A stretch of DNA of 64,000 bases from DAHUYF01 sp035553515 (GTDB lineage: Bacteria > Pseudomonadota > Alphaproteobacteria > ATCC43930 > CGMCC-115725): assembly GCA_035553515.1 (NCBI GenBank), contig DATNDG010000088.1:1-64000 (forward strand). The letters are read 5' to 3'. A program made the position numbers and the translations under genes. A model generated the notes under the pieces. The model ran no database searches and was not told the DNA's origin. It was given only the letters and a program-made list of their open reading frames with translations. This document shows, one piece after another, positions 43,332-52,775 of this stretch (position 1 is its first letter; each line of letters opens with the position of its first letter).

Positions 43332-44543
43332 TCAGCCGAGCAGCAGCACGCCGATGACAATGGTGAGCACCGTCACCGGCGCGCCCAGCTTGAAATAGGT
43401 CCAGAAATCGATGCGGATGCCGTGGCGCTCGGCGCGCTGGACGACGATGAGGTTGGCGACCGAGCCGAGGATGGTGAAGTTCCCGGCCAGCGTGGCCGCC
43501 ATGGCAAGGGCGAGCCAGGCGATCCGCGGCTCGGCCAGATGCTCGACAAAGGGCTTCAGCAGCAGCACCGCGGGCACGTTGCTGACGAGATTGGAGAGGA
43601 TCGCCGCCACCACGGCCATGATCGCCGGCGACTGAAGATCGACGCGCGCGGCATAGGCGAGAACATCCGGCCCGAGCAGCGCCTTTTCCATTCCGGCGAC
43701 GACGATGAAGAGCCCGGCAAAAAGCAGAAGCAGCGACCAGTCGATCTCGCGATAGATGCGCTCCGGCTTGATGCGCCGCGTCAGCAGCAGCAGCGAGCCG
43801 GCGACGATCGCCACCTTGGCCGGCGGCTGGCCGAGGAAGAAGAAGAGCACCATCCCGAAGCTCGCCGCGAGCGCCTTCGCCAGCAGCACGCGATTCCAGC
43901 GCAGCCGCGGTGGCTCAGCCGCATCGAGCCGCGCGCGCGTGAAGAATTCGCACCGCCAAACGAGCGCCACCAGCACAAGCATCACGGCGAGCCCCGCCAC
44001 CGCCACCGGCGCCAGCGCGCGCGCGAAATCGCCATAGGCGATATGCGAGAAGCTGCCAATCATGATGTTTTGCGGATTGCCGGTAATGGTGGCGGTGCTG
44101 CCGATGTTGGAGCTCATCGCCAGCGCCAGCAGGTAGGGAACCGGGTTGCGGCGCAGCCGCAAGGTCAGTTCCGCGACGAGCGGCGTCAGCATCAGGCAGA
44201 CCGTGTCGTTGACCAGAAAAGCGGAAAGCCCGCCCGAGACGAAAGTGACGCCGAAGAGCAGCGCGAGAGGATGCCGGGCATGGCGCGCGATCCAATGCGC
44301 GGCCAGATGGAAGAACCCGGCAAAGCGCAGATTGGCCACCAGGATCATCATGCCGAGCAGCAGCGCGATGGTATCGAGATCGATGGCGCGATAGGCCTCA
44401 GCCGGCGTCAGCGCGCCCACCGCCACCATCAGGCTGGCGCCGACCAGCGCTGCGCCGGCACGGTCGAGTCTGAGCCCCGGCACGCGCCCAAGCGCGATCA
44501 CGACGTAGGTGGCGGTGAAAATCAGCGCGGCGAACACGGGCAC
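43332..44543 (-). CDS. Ion transporter superfamily permease (ArsB/SLC13/YbiR-like)
   Basis: This 403-residue protein has about eleven hydrophobic helices. The conserved segment SNIGSTATITGNPQNIMIGS is the substrate/cation-binding re-entrant loop of the ion transporter superfamily; SAFLVNDTVCLMLTPLV is the matching first-half loop. Relatives include ArsB, YbiR and SLC13 citrate/anion carriers. No arsenic or dicarboxylate genes are adjacent, so the substrate is open. It is divergent from the PBP gene and convergent with the histidine kinase gene. Confidence 0.87.
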   Translation of the reverse strand: MPVFAALIFTATYVVIALGRVPGLRLDRAGAALVGASLMVAVGALTPAEAYRAIDLDTIALLLGMMILVANLRFAGFFHLAAHWIARHARHPLALLFGVTFVSGGLSAFLVNDTVCLMLTPLVAELTLRLRRNPVPYLLALAMSSNIGSTATITGNPQNIMIGSFSHIAYGDFARALAPVAVAGLAVMLVLVALVWRCEFFTRARLDAAEPPRLRWNRVLLAKALAASFGMVLFFFLGQPPAKVAIVAGSLLLLTRRIKPERIYREIDWSLLLLFAGLFIVVAGMEKALLGPDVLAYAARVDLQSPAIMAVVAAILSNLVSNVPAVLLLKPFVEHLAEPRIAWLALAMAATLAGNFTILGSVANLIVVQRAERHGIRIDFWTYFKLGAPVTVLTIVIGVLLLG

Positions 44544-44699
44544 CCCGGTGGCGGCGGGACAGATTGCCGGGTCGCAACCCCTTCAACAACCGAAAAAAAG
44601 CCACAGTCCTCGCCTTTTTGGGGAGCCCGCCGCCGAGACGTTTCGTGCTAGAAGCACGCCGGGCGCGCAGGTTTGGAACGGAAGGCAGCTTCAAGGCGC

Positions 44700-46739
44700 A
44701 TGGCGGCAAGAGGACGTGGGGAACGGCGCGACGACCCGGAAGAGGGGCCCGAGGATGGCGGCCGCCGCGAGCGGCGCCGCGCCGGGCCGCGCCGGCCGCG
44801 CGGCGGCGGGGCGGGGCGGCTCTTCCGCTGGGCGCTGCTGCTGGCGCTCTGGGGCGTCATCATCGGCGGCGGCATCATCGGCTGGTTTGCGCTCACGCTG
44901 CCGCCGACCATCGACCTCACCCAGGCGCAACGCCGGCCGAGCGTCACCCTGCTCGGTGCCGATGGCAGCCTGATCGCGACCTATGGCGATCTCTTCGGCG
45001 AGCCGCTGAAGCTCAACGAGATGCCGCGCTACCTGCCGGAAGCGGTGCTCGCCACCGAGGACCGGCGCTTCTATGAGCATTGGGGTATCGACCCCATCGG
45101 CACGCTGCGCGCGCTCTATGCCGACATCCGCGCCGGGCATGTCGTCCAGGGCGGCAGCACCATCACCCAGCAGCTCGCCAAGAATCTGTTCCTCACGCCC
45201 GATCGCACCATCAAGCGCAAGATCCACGAGGCGCTGCTGGCGATCTGGCTCGAGCACAAATTCACCAAGGACCAACTGCTCGAGATCTATCTCAATCGCA
45301 TCTATCTCGGCGCCGGCACCTATGGCGTCGATGCCGCGGCGCATCGCTATTTCGACAAATCGGCACGCCATGTGACGCTCTACGAGGCGGCAACCATTGC
45401 CGGGCTGCTGAAGGCGCCGACGCGCTTCAGCCCGGCACGCGATGCCGACGAAGCGGCCAAGCGCACGGCGCAAGTGCTGACCAATATGGTCAATGCCGGC
45501 TACATCACTGCGGCGCAGGCGCAAGCGGCCGAGAAGCAACGCTCGGAGCTGGCGCTGGCCGGCCGAGTCCGTCCGGGCAACCGCTACTTCGCCGACTGGG
45601 TCTATGAGCTCACCAGCAGCTATGTGCAGGCGGATGGGCGCGACCTCGTCGTCACCACCACCCTCGATCCGCGCATGCAGCAGGAGGCCGAGGCGTCGAT
45701 CGGGCACACGCTCGACAAGGACGGAGCCAAGGCGAAGGCGTCGCAGGGCGCCCTCGTCGCCATGGCGCCCGACGGTGCAGTGCGCGCTATGGTGGGCGGC
45801 CGCGATTACGCCGCAAGCCAGTTCAACCGCGCGACTCAGGCGCTGCGCCAGCCGGGCTCGGCCTTCAAGCCCTTCGTCTATCTCGCCGCGCTCGAGCACG
45901 GCATGACGCCCGAGGACCGCTTCGAGGATCGGCCGATCCGCATCGGCAATTGGGCGCCGCATAATTACGAGAACAAGTATCGCGGCGAGGTCACCGCCTC
46001 GGAGGCGCTCGCCGAGAGCATCAACACGGTGGCGGCCCAGGTGATCGAGCGCGCCGGCATCGACAACGTCATCGCCACCGCGCACCGCCTCGGCATCACC
46101 AGCGATCTCGCGCATGACGCAAGCCTGGCGCTCGGCACCTCGGAGGTGACGCTGCTCGATCTCACCAGTGCCTATTGCGCATTCGCCAGCGGCGGGCGCG
46201 CGGCTCTGCCCTACGGCATCACCGAGATCCGCGATCGCGACGGACACGTGCTCTATCGCCGACAGGGCGATGGCGGCGCGCAGGTGATCGATCCCGCCAT
46301 CGACGGCGAGCTCGACCAGATGATGGCGGGGGTCATCGCGCACGGCACCGGCCGCGCCGCGGCGCTGCCGCGCCCGGCCGCGGGCAAGACCGGCACCACG
46401 CAGGATTTCCGCGACGCCTGGTTCGTCGGCTTCACCGCCGATCTCGTCACCGGCGTGTGGTTCGGCAATGACGACAATGACCCGATGAACCATGTGACCG
46501 GCGGGACCCTGCCGGCGCGCACCTGGCACAGCTTCATGGTCGAGGCGACGCAGGGCATGCCGATCCGGCCGCTGCCCTCGGCGCCCGAGACCTTCGCCAC
46601 CCAGGTGGCCGCGGCGAAGAACACCGCCGCCGGTTGGCTCAGCGGGCTCCTGCACAATATCTTCGGCGGCGACAGCGCACCACGCCGCCCGGCGGCGGTC
46701 GAGCAGCGGCCGATCTATCAGCCACCGCAGAAATACTGA
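44700..46739 (+). CDS. Class A penicillin-binding protein (PBP1-type)
   Basis: This 679-residue bifunctional peptidoglycan synthase has a basic, Arg-rich cytoplasmic tail, a membrane helix (about 41-66), a GT51 glycosyltransferase domain with catalytic Glu120 (EDRRFYEHWGID) and GGSTITQQ (151-158), and a transpeptidase domain with Ser387-x-x-Lys390 (SAFK), Ser440-x-Asn442 and KTG (563-565). It polymerises and crosslinks the cell wall in the periplasm. I prefer the ATG at 44700; an in-frame TTG at 44673 is possible. The 1A/1C-like architecture lacks obvious extra C-terminal domains. Confidence 0.93.
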   Translation: MAARGRGERRDDPEEGPEDGGRRERRRAGPRRPRGGGAGRLFRWALLLALWGVIIGGGIIGWFALTLPPTIDLTQAQRRPSVTLLGADGSLIATYGDLFGEPLKLNEMPRYLPEAVLATEDRRFYEHWGIDPIGTLRALYADIRAGHVVQGGSTITQQLAKNLFLTPDRTIKRKIHEALLAIWLEHKFTKDQLLEIYLNRIYLGAGTYGVDAAAHRYFDKSARHVTLYEAATIAGLLKAPTRFSPARDADEAAKRTAQVLTNMVNAGYITAAQAQAAEKQRSELALAGRVRPGNRYFADWVYELTSSYVQADGRDLVVTTTLDPRMQQEAEASIGHTLDKDGAKAKASQGALVAMAPDGAVRAMVGGRDYAASQFNRATQALRQPGSAFKPFVYLAALEHGMTPEDRFEDRPIRIGNWAPHNYENKYRGEVTASEALAESINTVAAQVIERAGIDNVIATAHRLGITSDLAHDASLALGTSEVTLLDLTSAYCAFASGGRAALPYGITEIRDRDGHVLYRRQGDGGAQVIDPAIDGELDQMMAGVIAHGTGRAAALPRPAAGKTGTTQDFRDAWFVGFTADLVTGVWFGNDDNDPMNHVTGGTLPARTWHSFMVEATQGMPIRPLPSAPETFATQVAAAKNTAAGWLSGLLHNIFGGDSAPRRPAAVEQRPIYQPPQKY

Positions 46740-46804
46740 GGCGCTCAGCCAGACGAGCCCGCGGGCTGCGCTGATCGGCGGCGCCGCGCTATGATCCCTG
46801 CGCC

Positions 46805-49492
46805 ATGTCCGTCCGCAATCTCGACAAGCTGTTCAAGCCGAAATCCGTGGCGCTGATCGGCGCCACGATGCGCGCAGGCGCGGTGGGCGCGGTGGTCTTG
46901 CGCAATCTGCGGCGTGCCTGGCCCAAGATGTCGCTGATGCTGGTCAATCCGCATCACCAGGAGCTGGAGGGGCTGCCGGTCTACAAGGATGTCGCGAGCC
47001 TGCCCGAGACGCCGGACCTCGCCATCATCGTGACGCCGCCCGAGACCGTACCCGGCCTCGTGCGCGACCTCGGCGCACGAGGCACCAAGGCGGCGGTGAT
47101 CATCACCGCAGGATTCGGCGAGCTTGGCGAGCGCGGCCGCGCCCTTCAGCAGGCAGCGCTCGAAGCCGCCGAGCCGCATCTGCTCCGCCTCATCGGGCCG
47201 AATTGCGTCGGCGTCATGGTGCCCGAAATCGGGCTCGACGCCAGCTTCTCGCATATCGCGCCGCCGCCCGGCGATCTCGCTTTCGTCAGCCAATCGGGCG
47301 CGATGATCACCGCCGTTCTCGACTGGGCGGCGCCGCGCCGCATCGGCTTCTCACATGTGGTCTCGCTCGGCGACATGGCCGATGTCGACTTCGGCGATAC
47401 GCTCGACTACCTCGCCGCCGATCCGGACACGCGCGCCATCCTGCTCTATGTCGAGGCGGTGACGCATGCGCGGAAATTCATGTCGGCGGCGCGCGCCGCT
47501 TCGCGCAGCAAGCCGGTGCTGGCGGTGAAGGTCGGGCGCTTTGCCGAAGGGGCGCGCGCCGCCGCCTCCCATACCGGGGCGCTCGCCGGCTCGTTTGCCG
47601 TCTACGATGCGGCCTTCCGCCGCGCCGGCATGCTGCGCGTCGACAGCATGGCCGAACTCTTCGATGCGGTGGAGACGCTGGCGTTGACCCGGCCGCAACA
47701 GGGCGACCGCCTCGCCATCCTGACCAATGGCGGCGGGCCGGGCGTCATGGCCACCGATGCGCTCATCGCCGAAGGCGGCCGGCTTGCCACGCTCTCGCCC
47801 GGGACCATCGCCAAACTCGACCAGGTGCTGCCCGCGACGTGGAGCCACGGCAATCCCATCGACATCATCGGCGACGCGTCGGGCGAGCGCTATGCCAAGG
47901 CGCTCTCCATCGTGCTCGAAGAGCAAGAGCTCGACGCGGTGCTGGTGCTGAACGCGCCGACGGCGCTGGCGCGGCCGAGCGAGGCGGCACGCGCGGTGAT
48001 CGACACCTGGAGGGCGCAACCGCCCGCCACGCTGATCGGCCGCAACCTGCTCACCTCTTGGCTGGGCGAGCGTGCTGCGGCACCAGCGCGGCGCCGCTTC
48101 GCCGAAGCGCGGATCGCGACCTACGAGACGCCGGACAGCGCGGTGCGCGGCTTCATGCATCGGGTGCGGTACCGCCGCAACCAGGAGCTGCTGATGGAGA
48201 CGCCGGCGGCGCGTCCCGATGCCTTCGTCCCCGACGCCACCGCAGTGAGCGCGCTACTTTCCCACACGGTCGCGGACGGCCCCGTCTGGCTTGGCGCCGA
48301 AGAAGTCTCGGGCGTGCTCGCCGCCTACGGCATCCCGCTGCCCAGGAGCCGCATCGTCGCGGATGGCGATGCGGCCGCAGCAGCGGCGGCGGACATGGGC
48401 TTCCCGGTGGCGCTCAAGATCCGCTCGCCCGACATCACGCATAAGACCGATCTGGGCGGCGTCGCGCTCAATCTCGGCAATGCCGAGCGCGTGCGCGCCG
48501 AGGCGCAGGCGATGGCGGCGCGCGTCGGCGCGGCGGCGCCCCAGGCGCGGCTCCAGGGTTTCCTGGTGCAGGAGATGGTGCGGCGCCCGGGCGCGCTCGA
48601 GCTCATCGTCGGACTGCTGGACGATGCCGTCTTCGGCCCGGTGGTGATGTTCGGCGAGGGCGGCATCGCCGTCGAGCTGCTGCGCGACACCAGCCTCGAG
48701 CTGCCGCCGCTTAACGACGTGCTCGCCCGCGCGCTGATGGCGCGCACGCGGGTCTTCCGGCTGCTGCAGGGCTTCCGCGGCCAGCCCGCGGCCGATCTTG
48801 GCGCCATCGCCACCGTGCTGATCCGCGTGGCGCAGCTCGCCGCCGAGCATCCCGAGATCCGCGAACTCGACATCAACCCGCTGCTCGCCGACGCCAAGGG
48901 CGTCATCGCCGTCGATGCACGCATCCAGGTGGCGTCGCCCGCGCGCCCGGGCGCGGCGCGGCTCGCCATCTCGCCCTATCCGCGCGAGCTCGAGAGCCGC
49001 GAGACGCTGCGCGACGGCACCGCCCTGCTGCTGCGGCCGGTGCGGCCGGAGGACGAGCCGATCCTGCAGGATCTGGCGCACAACATGAACCCGGACGATC
49101 TCAGGCTGCGCTTCTTCACACCGATGAAGGCGCTGCCGCACACGCTCGCGGCGCGGCTGTCGCAGATCGACTATGACCGCGAGATGGCGATCGTGGCCCG
49201 CCTCGCGGCGAACGGCGCAGCGCTGGGGGTGGCGCGCTTCTCGGCCGACCCCGACAACCGCCGCGCCGAATTCGCCGTGGCGCTGCGCAGCGACTGGAAG
49301 AGCCGCGGACTCGGCCACCTGCTGATGACGCGCATCATCGACATCGCCCGCGCGCGCGGCATCGCCGAGATCATCGGCGACGTGCTGCATGAGAACGAGC
49401 CGATGCTGAAGCTGGCGAAGAGGCTTGGATTCGCCCTTGAAGCCCATCCCGACGATCCCGAGCTGGTGCGCGTGGTGAAGCCGCTCGGCTGA
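46805..49492 (+). CDS. Acyl-CoA synthetase (ADP-forming)-GNAT fusion, Pat/PatZ-like
   Basis: This 895-residue cytosolic protein joins a CoA-binding domain (SVALIGATMRAGAVGAVVLR), a succinyl-CoA-ligase-like domain with ASHTGALAG (the phospho-His region), an ATP-grasp domain (about 490-700: FPVALKIRSPDITHKTDLGG) and a C-terminal GNAT acetyltransferase (GLGHLLMTRIIDIARARG). In PatZ/Pat enzymes the synthetase part senses acyl-CoA or regulates, and the GNAT part acetylates lysines, often on acyl-CoA synthetases. The synthetase residues look intact here. Confidence 0.9.
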   Translation: MSVRNLDKLFKPKSVALIGATMRAGAVGAVVLRNLRRAWPKMSLMLVNPHHQELEGLPVYKDVASLPETPDLAIIVTPPETVPGLVRDLGARGTKAAVIITAGFGELGERGRALQQAALEAAEPHLLRLIGPNCVGVMVPEIGLDASFSHIAPPPGDLAFVSQSGAMITAVLDWAAPRRIGFSHVVSLGDMADVDFGDTLDYLAADPDTRAILLYVEAVTHARKFMSAARAASRSKPVLAVKVGRFAEGARAAASHTGALAGSFAVYDAAFRRAGMLRVDSMAELFDAVETLALTRPQQGDRLAILTNGGGPGVMATDALIAEGGRLATLSPGTIAKLDQVLPATWSHGNPIDIIGDASGERYAKALSIVLEEQELDAVLVLNAPTALARPSEAARAVIDTWRAQPPATLIGRNLLTSWLGERAAAPARRRFAEARIATYETPDSAVRGFMHRVRYRRNQELLMETPAARPDAFVPDATAVSALLSHTVADGPVWLGAEEVSGVLAAYGIPLPRSRIVADGDAAAAAAADMGFPVALKIRSPDITHKTDLGGVALNLGNAERVRAEAQAMAARVGAAAPQARLQGFLVQEMVRRPGALELIVGLLDDAVFGPVVMFGEGGIAVELLRDTSLELPPLNDVLARALMARTRVFRLLQGFRGQPAADLGAIATVLIRVAQLAAEHPEIRELDINPLLADAKGVIAVDARIQVASPARPGAARLAISPYPRELESRETLRDGTALLLRPVRPEDEPILQDLAHNMNPDDLRLRFFTPMKALPHTLAARLSQIDYDREMAIVARLAANGAALGVARFSADPDNRRAEFAVALRSDWKSRGLGHLLMTRIIDIARARGIAEIIGDVLHENEPMLKLAKRLGFALEAHPDDPELVRVVKPLG

Positions 49493-49579
49493 GCGGACGA
49501 CTGCAGTTCCGCGCTCCATCCTTCGACGGGCTCGGCAACCCAAGCGCGTCGCCGTCCGTCCGCCTCTACCTCATACGCT

Positions 49580-50434
49580 CTATTGCCGCTTCGCGCTCCG
49601 CGCGAAATCGGCGATGGCGGCGAGCTCGCCCCGATCGGGCGTTGCGGCGCCCTCGGCGAGGCGCTGGTAAAGCCGCGCCGTGCCGCGATAGATCTGCTGC
49701 GCCGCCGGATCGCCGGCGAGGAAATCGGCGATCTCCTCCATCTCGGCGACCCAGCGATAGGCCTTGGGAAACATGGTGGGGAGCCGCGCGAGATAGGGCA
49801 GCAGAGCGGGCTGGCTCTCGCGCAGCTCCTGGATCAACGCCGCAGTGGTGCCGCCGCGGTGGGATCCGAGCGCCATGGCCGAGCCCAGCGCCGTGATGCC
49901 CTTCGTGAGGCCGGCATAGGACATCTTGAGTGCCGAGGCGGCACCGATCGGCGCGTCGAGGAGGCGCAGCTCGAGGCCGAGCGCCTTGAGCCGACCGAGT
50001 TCCGCCGCGGCTTCCCCCGAGGCGTAGAAAACGGTGCGCGCGCCCTCGGCAGGCGGTGGCCCGATGATGCCGGCATCGGCGAAGCGGCATTGGGCGCCCG
50101 CCAGGATGGCGCCGATGCGCTCGGCCGTCTCGGGGGAGACGGCGTTGCAATCAACATAGACGGGCCTGCGCCCCGCCCGCGCGAGAACCGGGGCGAGGCT
50201 TCCGGCCAATGCGGCGGCACTCCCCGGCGGCACGATCGAGAGCAGCAGGTCCGCCTCGCCGACCAGACGCGCGGGATCGTCGATGACGGCGAAGCCGGCG
50301 CGCTCGGCGCGGGCGATGCTGGCGGCGCTGCGCCCGGCGAGCGAGGTCAGGATGCGGGCGCCGTGCTGCTTGAGCCGCTTTCCGACGGCGCTTCCCATCT
50401 CGCCCGGGGCGATGATGGCGATGGTGTCGGTCAT
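49580..50434 (-). CDS. NAD(P)-dependent oxidoreductase, 6-phosphogluconate dehydrogenase-like (DUF1932)
   Basis: This 284-residue protein has an NAD-binding start IAIIAPGEMGSAVGKRL and a C-terminal helical DUF1932-type domain (SALKMSYAGLTKGITALGSA). The Lys in LKMSYAGLTKG corresponds to the catalytic region of beta-hydroxyacid dehydrogenases. The first glycine motif is APGEMGS rather than GLGxMG. Substrate unknown; such proteins oxidise hydroxyacids. Its start overlaps the stop of the upstream membrane-protein gene by ATGA. Confidence 0.85.
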   Translation of the reverse strand: MTDTIAIIAPGEMGSAVGKRLKQHGARILTSLAGRSAASIARAERAGFAVIDDPARLVGEADLLLSIVPPGSAAALAGSLAPVLARAGRRPVYVDCNAVSPETAERIGAILAGAQCRFADAGIIGPPPAEGARTVFYASGEAAAELGRLKALGLELRLLDAPIGAASALKMSYAGLTKGITALGSAMALGSHRGGTTAALIQELRESQPALLPYLARLPTMFPKAYRWVAEMEEIADFLAGDPAAQQIYRGTARLYQRLAEGAATPDRGELAAIADFARSAKRQ

Positions 50435-51267
50435 CTTCTACCCTCCCCGCGCTGCAACACGAGGCGCCGGTAGAATTCCGCCAGGATCGAGGCGCTGAGC
50501 GCCATCAGCACCAGGCGGAGCAGCGTCTCGATGACGCCGGTGAGCAGGATGAGCCCGAGCGGCGGCTGCTTGGCGATGAGCTCGGCAGGGCCAAGATGCA
50601 CGACCGCGAGAAGCTGGTCGATCAGGATGCCGGTCACCAGCATGATCGGCAGCGTCCCCAAGAGACTCGCGAGCAGCAGCCGCCAGGCATTGCCACGCAT
50701 CGCCCGCCACGCGGTCCCCGGCGCCACCGGCGCGCCGAAGGCGGCGGCGGGAAAGACCAGCGAAAACCGCGCCACGCCGAGCGAGAGCGCAACGCCCAGG
50801 GCGGCAGCGGCGGCGCTTTTGATCGCGGCGACCTGGTCGGTGTCGGCCGGCCGCACCAAACCGGCATACCAGACGAGAGCGAAGAAGCCGAGGCCGGCAG
50901 CATAGACGGCGACGCTGTAGCCGATGAAGCGCAGCCAGGCGCGGGCGAAGACCCGCCGCGGCGGCGGGCTGAGCTCGCCCATCAGCATCAGCCGGTGCCA
51001 GCGGACGGCGAAGGCGTTGAGCGCCAACAGCGCGACGCCGGCATCGAACACCGCCGCCGCGTCTTCGAGCGCGCCTCCCGCGGACAGCAGGCCGGCGGGC
51101 GCCAGGTAGCGGATCGCCAAACCCGGCAGCAGCAGCGCCGCCAGCATCACCAGCAGCGGCAGCCAGCCAAGCTCCAGCACCAGACCGAAACGCCCGAAGA
51201 CAGCGCGCCAGGCGATGAAGACCGCCGCGGATATCGGCACCCTGATGCGTGTCGCCCCAGCGTTCAT
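50431..51267 (-). CDS. Polytopic membrane protein of unknown function
   Basis: This 278-residue protein shows about six hydrophobic segments and no recognised catalytic motif (for example LVLELGWLPLLVMLAALLLP and GVIETLLRLVLMALSASILA). It lies directly downstream of phoB (50-base gap) and overlaps the oxidoreductase gene by ATGA, so it may be at the end of the pho transcript. No strong ribosome site. I cannot assign a function. Confidence 0.7.
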   Translation of the reverse strand: MNAGATRIRVPISAAVFIAWRAVFGRFGLVLELGWLPLLVMLAALLLPGLAIRYLAPAGLLSAGGALEDAAAVFDAGVALLALNAFAVRWHRLMLMGELSPPPRRVFARAWLRFIGYSVAVYAAGLGFFALVWYAGLVRPADTDQVAAIKSAAAAALGVALSLGVARFSLVFPAAAFGAPVAPGTAWRAMRGNAWRLLLASLLGTLPIMLVTGILIDQLLAVVHLGPAELIAKQPPLGLILLTGVIETLLRLVLMALSASILAEFYRRLVLQRGEGRR

Positions 51268-51317
51268 TGGGCGGCGAGGCTAGCCCTCAGAGCTCCGCGG
51301 AGCAAGGCTTCCGGCGC

Positions 51318-52013
51318 TCAGGCGTCGCTGGCGTCGAGCGCGTAGCCAGCGGCGCGCACGGTGCGGATGACGTCGCTGCGGTCGCTGTCGTTGAGCGCCT
51401 TGCGCAGACGGCGGATATGCACGTCGACGGTGCGCAGCTCGACCTCGGCCTCGCGCCCCCAGACGCCGTCGAGCAGCTGCTCGCGCGAGAAGACGCGGCC
51501 CGGCCGCTCGAGGAAGAAGCGCAGCAGGCGGAACTCGGTGGGGCCCAGATGCACCGGCGCGTTGGCGCGCGAGACGCGGTGGGCGGACAAGTCCATGACG
51601 ATGTCGCCGAAGCGCAGCGTCTCCGCCGTGGTGACCGGCCGCACGCGGCGGATGACGGCGCGCAGCCGGGCGATGAGCTCGCCCGGCGAGAAAGGCTTCA
51701 CCACATAGTCGTCGGCGCCGCTGTCGAGGCCGCGCACGCGGTCGGTCTCCTCACCGCGGGCGGTGAGCATGATCACCGGCAGGTCGCGCCAGGCCGGCGC
51801 GCGCCGGATCTGCCGGCAGATCTCGAGGCCGGAGATGCGCGGCAGCATCCAGTCGAGCAGCACCGCATCGGGCTTGCTCTCGCGCAGCTGCAGCAGCGCC
51901 TCTTCGCCGTCATGCGCCTCGTTGACCGCGAAGCCTTCGCGCTCGAGGTTGTAGCGCAGCAGCGTGACGAGCGCCGGCTCGTCCTCGACGACCAGCACGA
52001 GCGGCCGCATCAA
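51318..52013 (-). CDS. phoB: Phosphate regulon response regulator PhoB
   Basis: This 231-residue OmpR-type regulator has a receiver domain with phosphoacceptor Asp54 (VLLDWMLP) and Lys in VVKPFSPGELIARLRAV, and a winged-helix DNA-binding domain with GPTEFRLLRFFLERPGRVFS and RTVDVHIRRLRKAL. It is phosphorylated by PhoR and activates Pho-box promoters at low phosphate. The start overlaps the phoU stop (ATGA). Its own operon has a Pho box at 55683-55700. Confidence 0.95.
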   Translation of the reverse strand: MMRPLVLVVEDEPALVTLLRYNLEREGFAVNEAHDGEEALLQLRESKPDAVLLDWMLPRISGLEICRQIRRAPAWRDLPVIMLTARGEETDRVRGLDSGADDYVVKPFSPGELIARLRAVIRRVRPVTTAETLRFGDIVMDLSAHRVSRANAPVHLGPTEFRLLRFFLERPGRVFSREQLLDGVWGREAEVELRTVDVHIRRLRKALNDSDRSDVIRTVRAAGYALDASDA

Positions 52014-52759
52014 GCGTTCTCCTCCTCGTCGTCGCCCGCGCCGGGCCGGCCGCCGCCGCGCACCACGGCAAGGCTCGAGCGGTCGCCCTTGGGCCGCGCC
52101 TGCGCCAGTGCCGTCCCGTGCACGAGGAAATAGAGCGTCTCGGCGATGTTGGTCGTGTGGTCGCCGATGCGCTCGAGGTTCTTGGCAATGAACAGCAGAT
52201 GCGTGCAGGCGGTGATGTTGCGGGGATCCTCGATCATGTAGGTAAGGAGCTCGCGGAAGAGGCTCGTATACATCTCGTCGAGCTCCTCGTCGCGCAGCCA
52301 GACCGCGAGCGCCTTGTCGGCATCGCGCTCGACATAGGCGTCGAGCATGTCCTTGATCATCGCCTGGCAGAGCCGGCCCATGCGCGGCACGGCGTGGACC
52401 GGCCGCACCGGCGGCGTCTGGTTGAGCGCGATCGAGCGCTTGGCGACATTGGCGGCGTAGTCGCCGATGCGCTCGAGATCGCTGGCGATTTTGAGTGCGG
52501 CGATGCTCTGGCGGAGGTCGCGGGCCATGGGCTGGCGCAGCGCCAGGAGGCGCACCACCAGCCCCTCGATCTCGCGCTCGAGATTGTCGATGCGGACGTC
52601 GCCCTCGATCACCTCGGTAGCGAGGTCGCTGTCGCGCTTCACCACCGCCTCGATCGCGGCACCGAGCTGACTCTCGGCGAATCCGCCCATCTGGGTGATG
52701 GTGTTGTCGAGCCGCTGCAGCTCTTCGTCGTAGCTCTTGATGATGTGTTCGGAGGCCAT
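52010..52759 (-). CDS. phoU: Phosphate transport regulator PhoU
   Basis: This 249-residue protein is two tandem three-helix PhoU domains: the first has DLATEVIEGDVRIDNLEREI and LRQSIAALKIASDLERIGDY, the second ACTHLLFIAKNLERIGDHTT, the metal-binding (E/D)xxxD-like helices. PhoU links the Pst transporter to PhoR, keeping PhoB inactive when phosphate is plentiful. It lies 16 bases after pstB. The C-terminal extension (RSSLAVVRGGGRPG and beyond) is slightly longer than in E. coli. Confidence 0.95.
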   Translation of the reverse strand: MASEHIIKSYDEELQRLDNTITQMGGFAESQLGAAIEAVVKRDSDLATEVIEGDVRIDNLEREIEGLVVRLLALRQPMARDLRQSIAALKIASDLERIGDYAANVAKRSIALNQTPPVRPVHAVPRMGRLCQAMIKDMLDAYVERDADKALAVWLRDEELDEMYTSLFRELLTYMIEDPRNITACTHLLFIAKNLERIGDHTTNIAETLYFLVHGTALAQARPKGDRSSLAVVRGGGRPGAGDDEEENA

Positions 52760-52775
52760 GTCGCCGATGCCCTTC

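Noticed and set aside
44644..44658. Small palindrome CGTGCT-AGA-AGCACG before the PBP gene
   Set aside because: Short and without a known regulator match; could be chance in GC-rich DNA.
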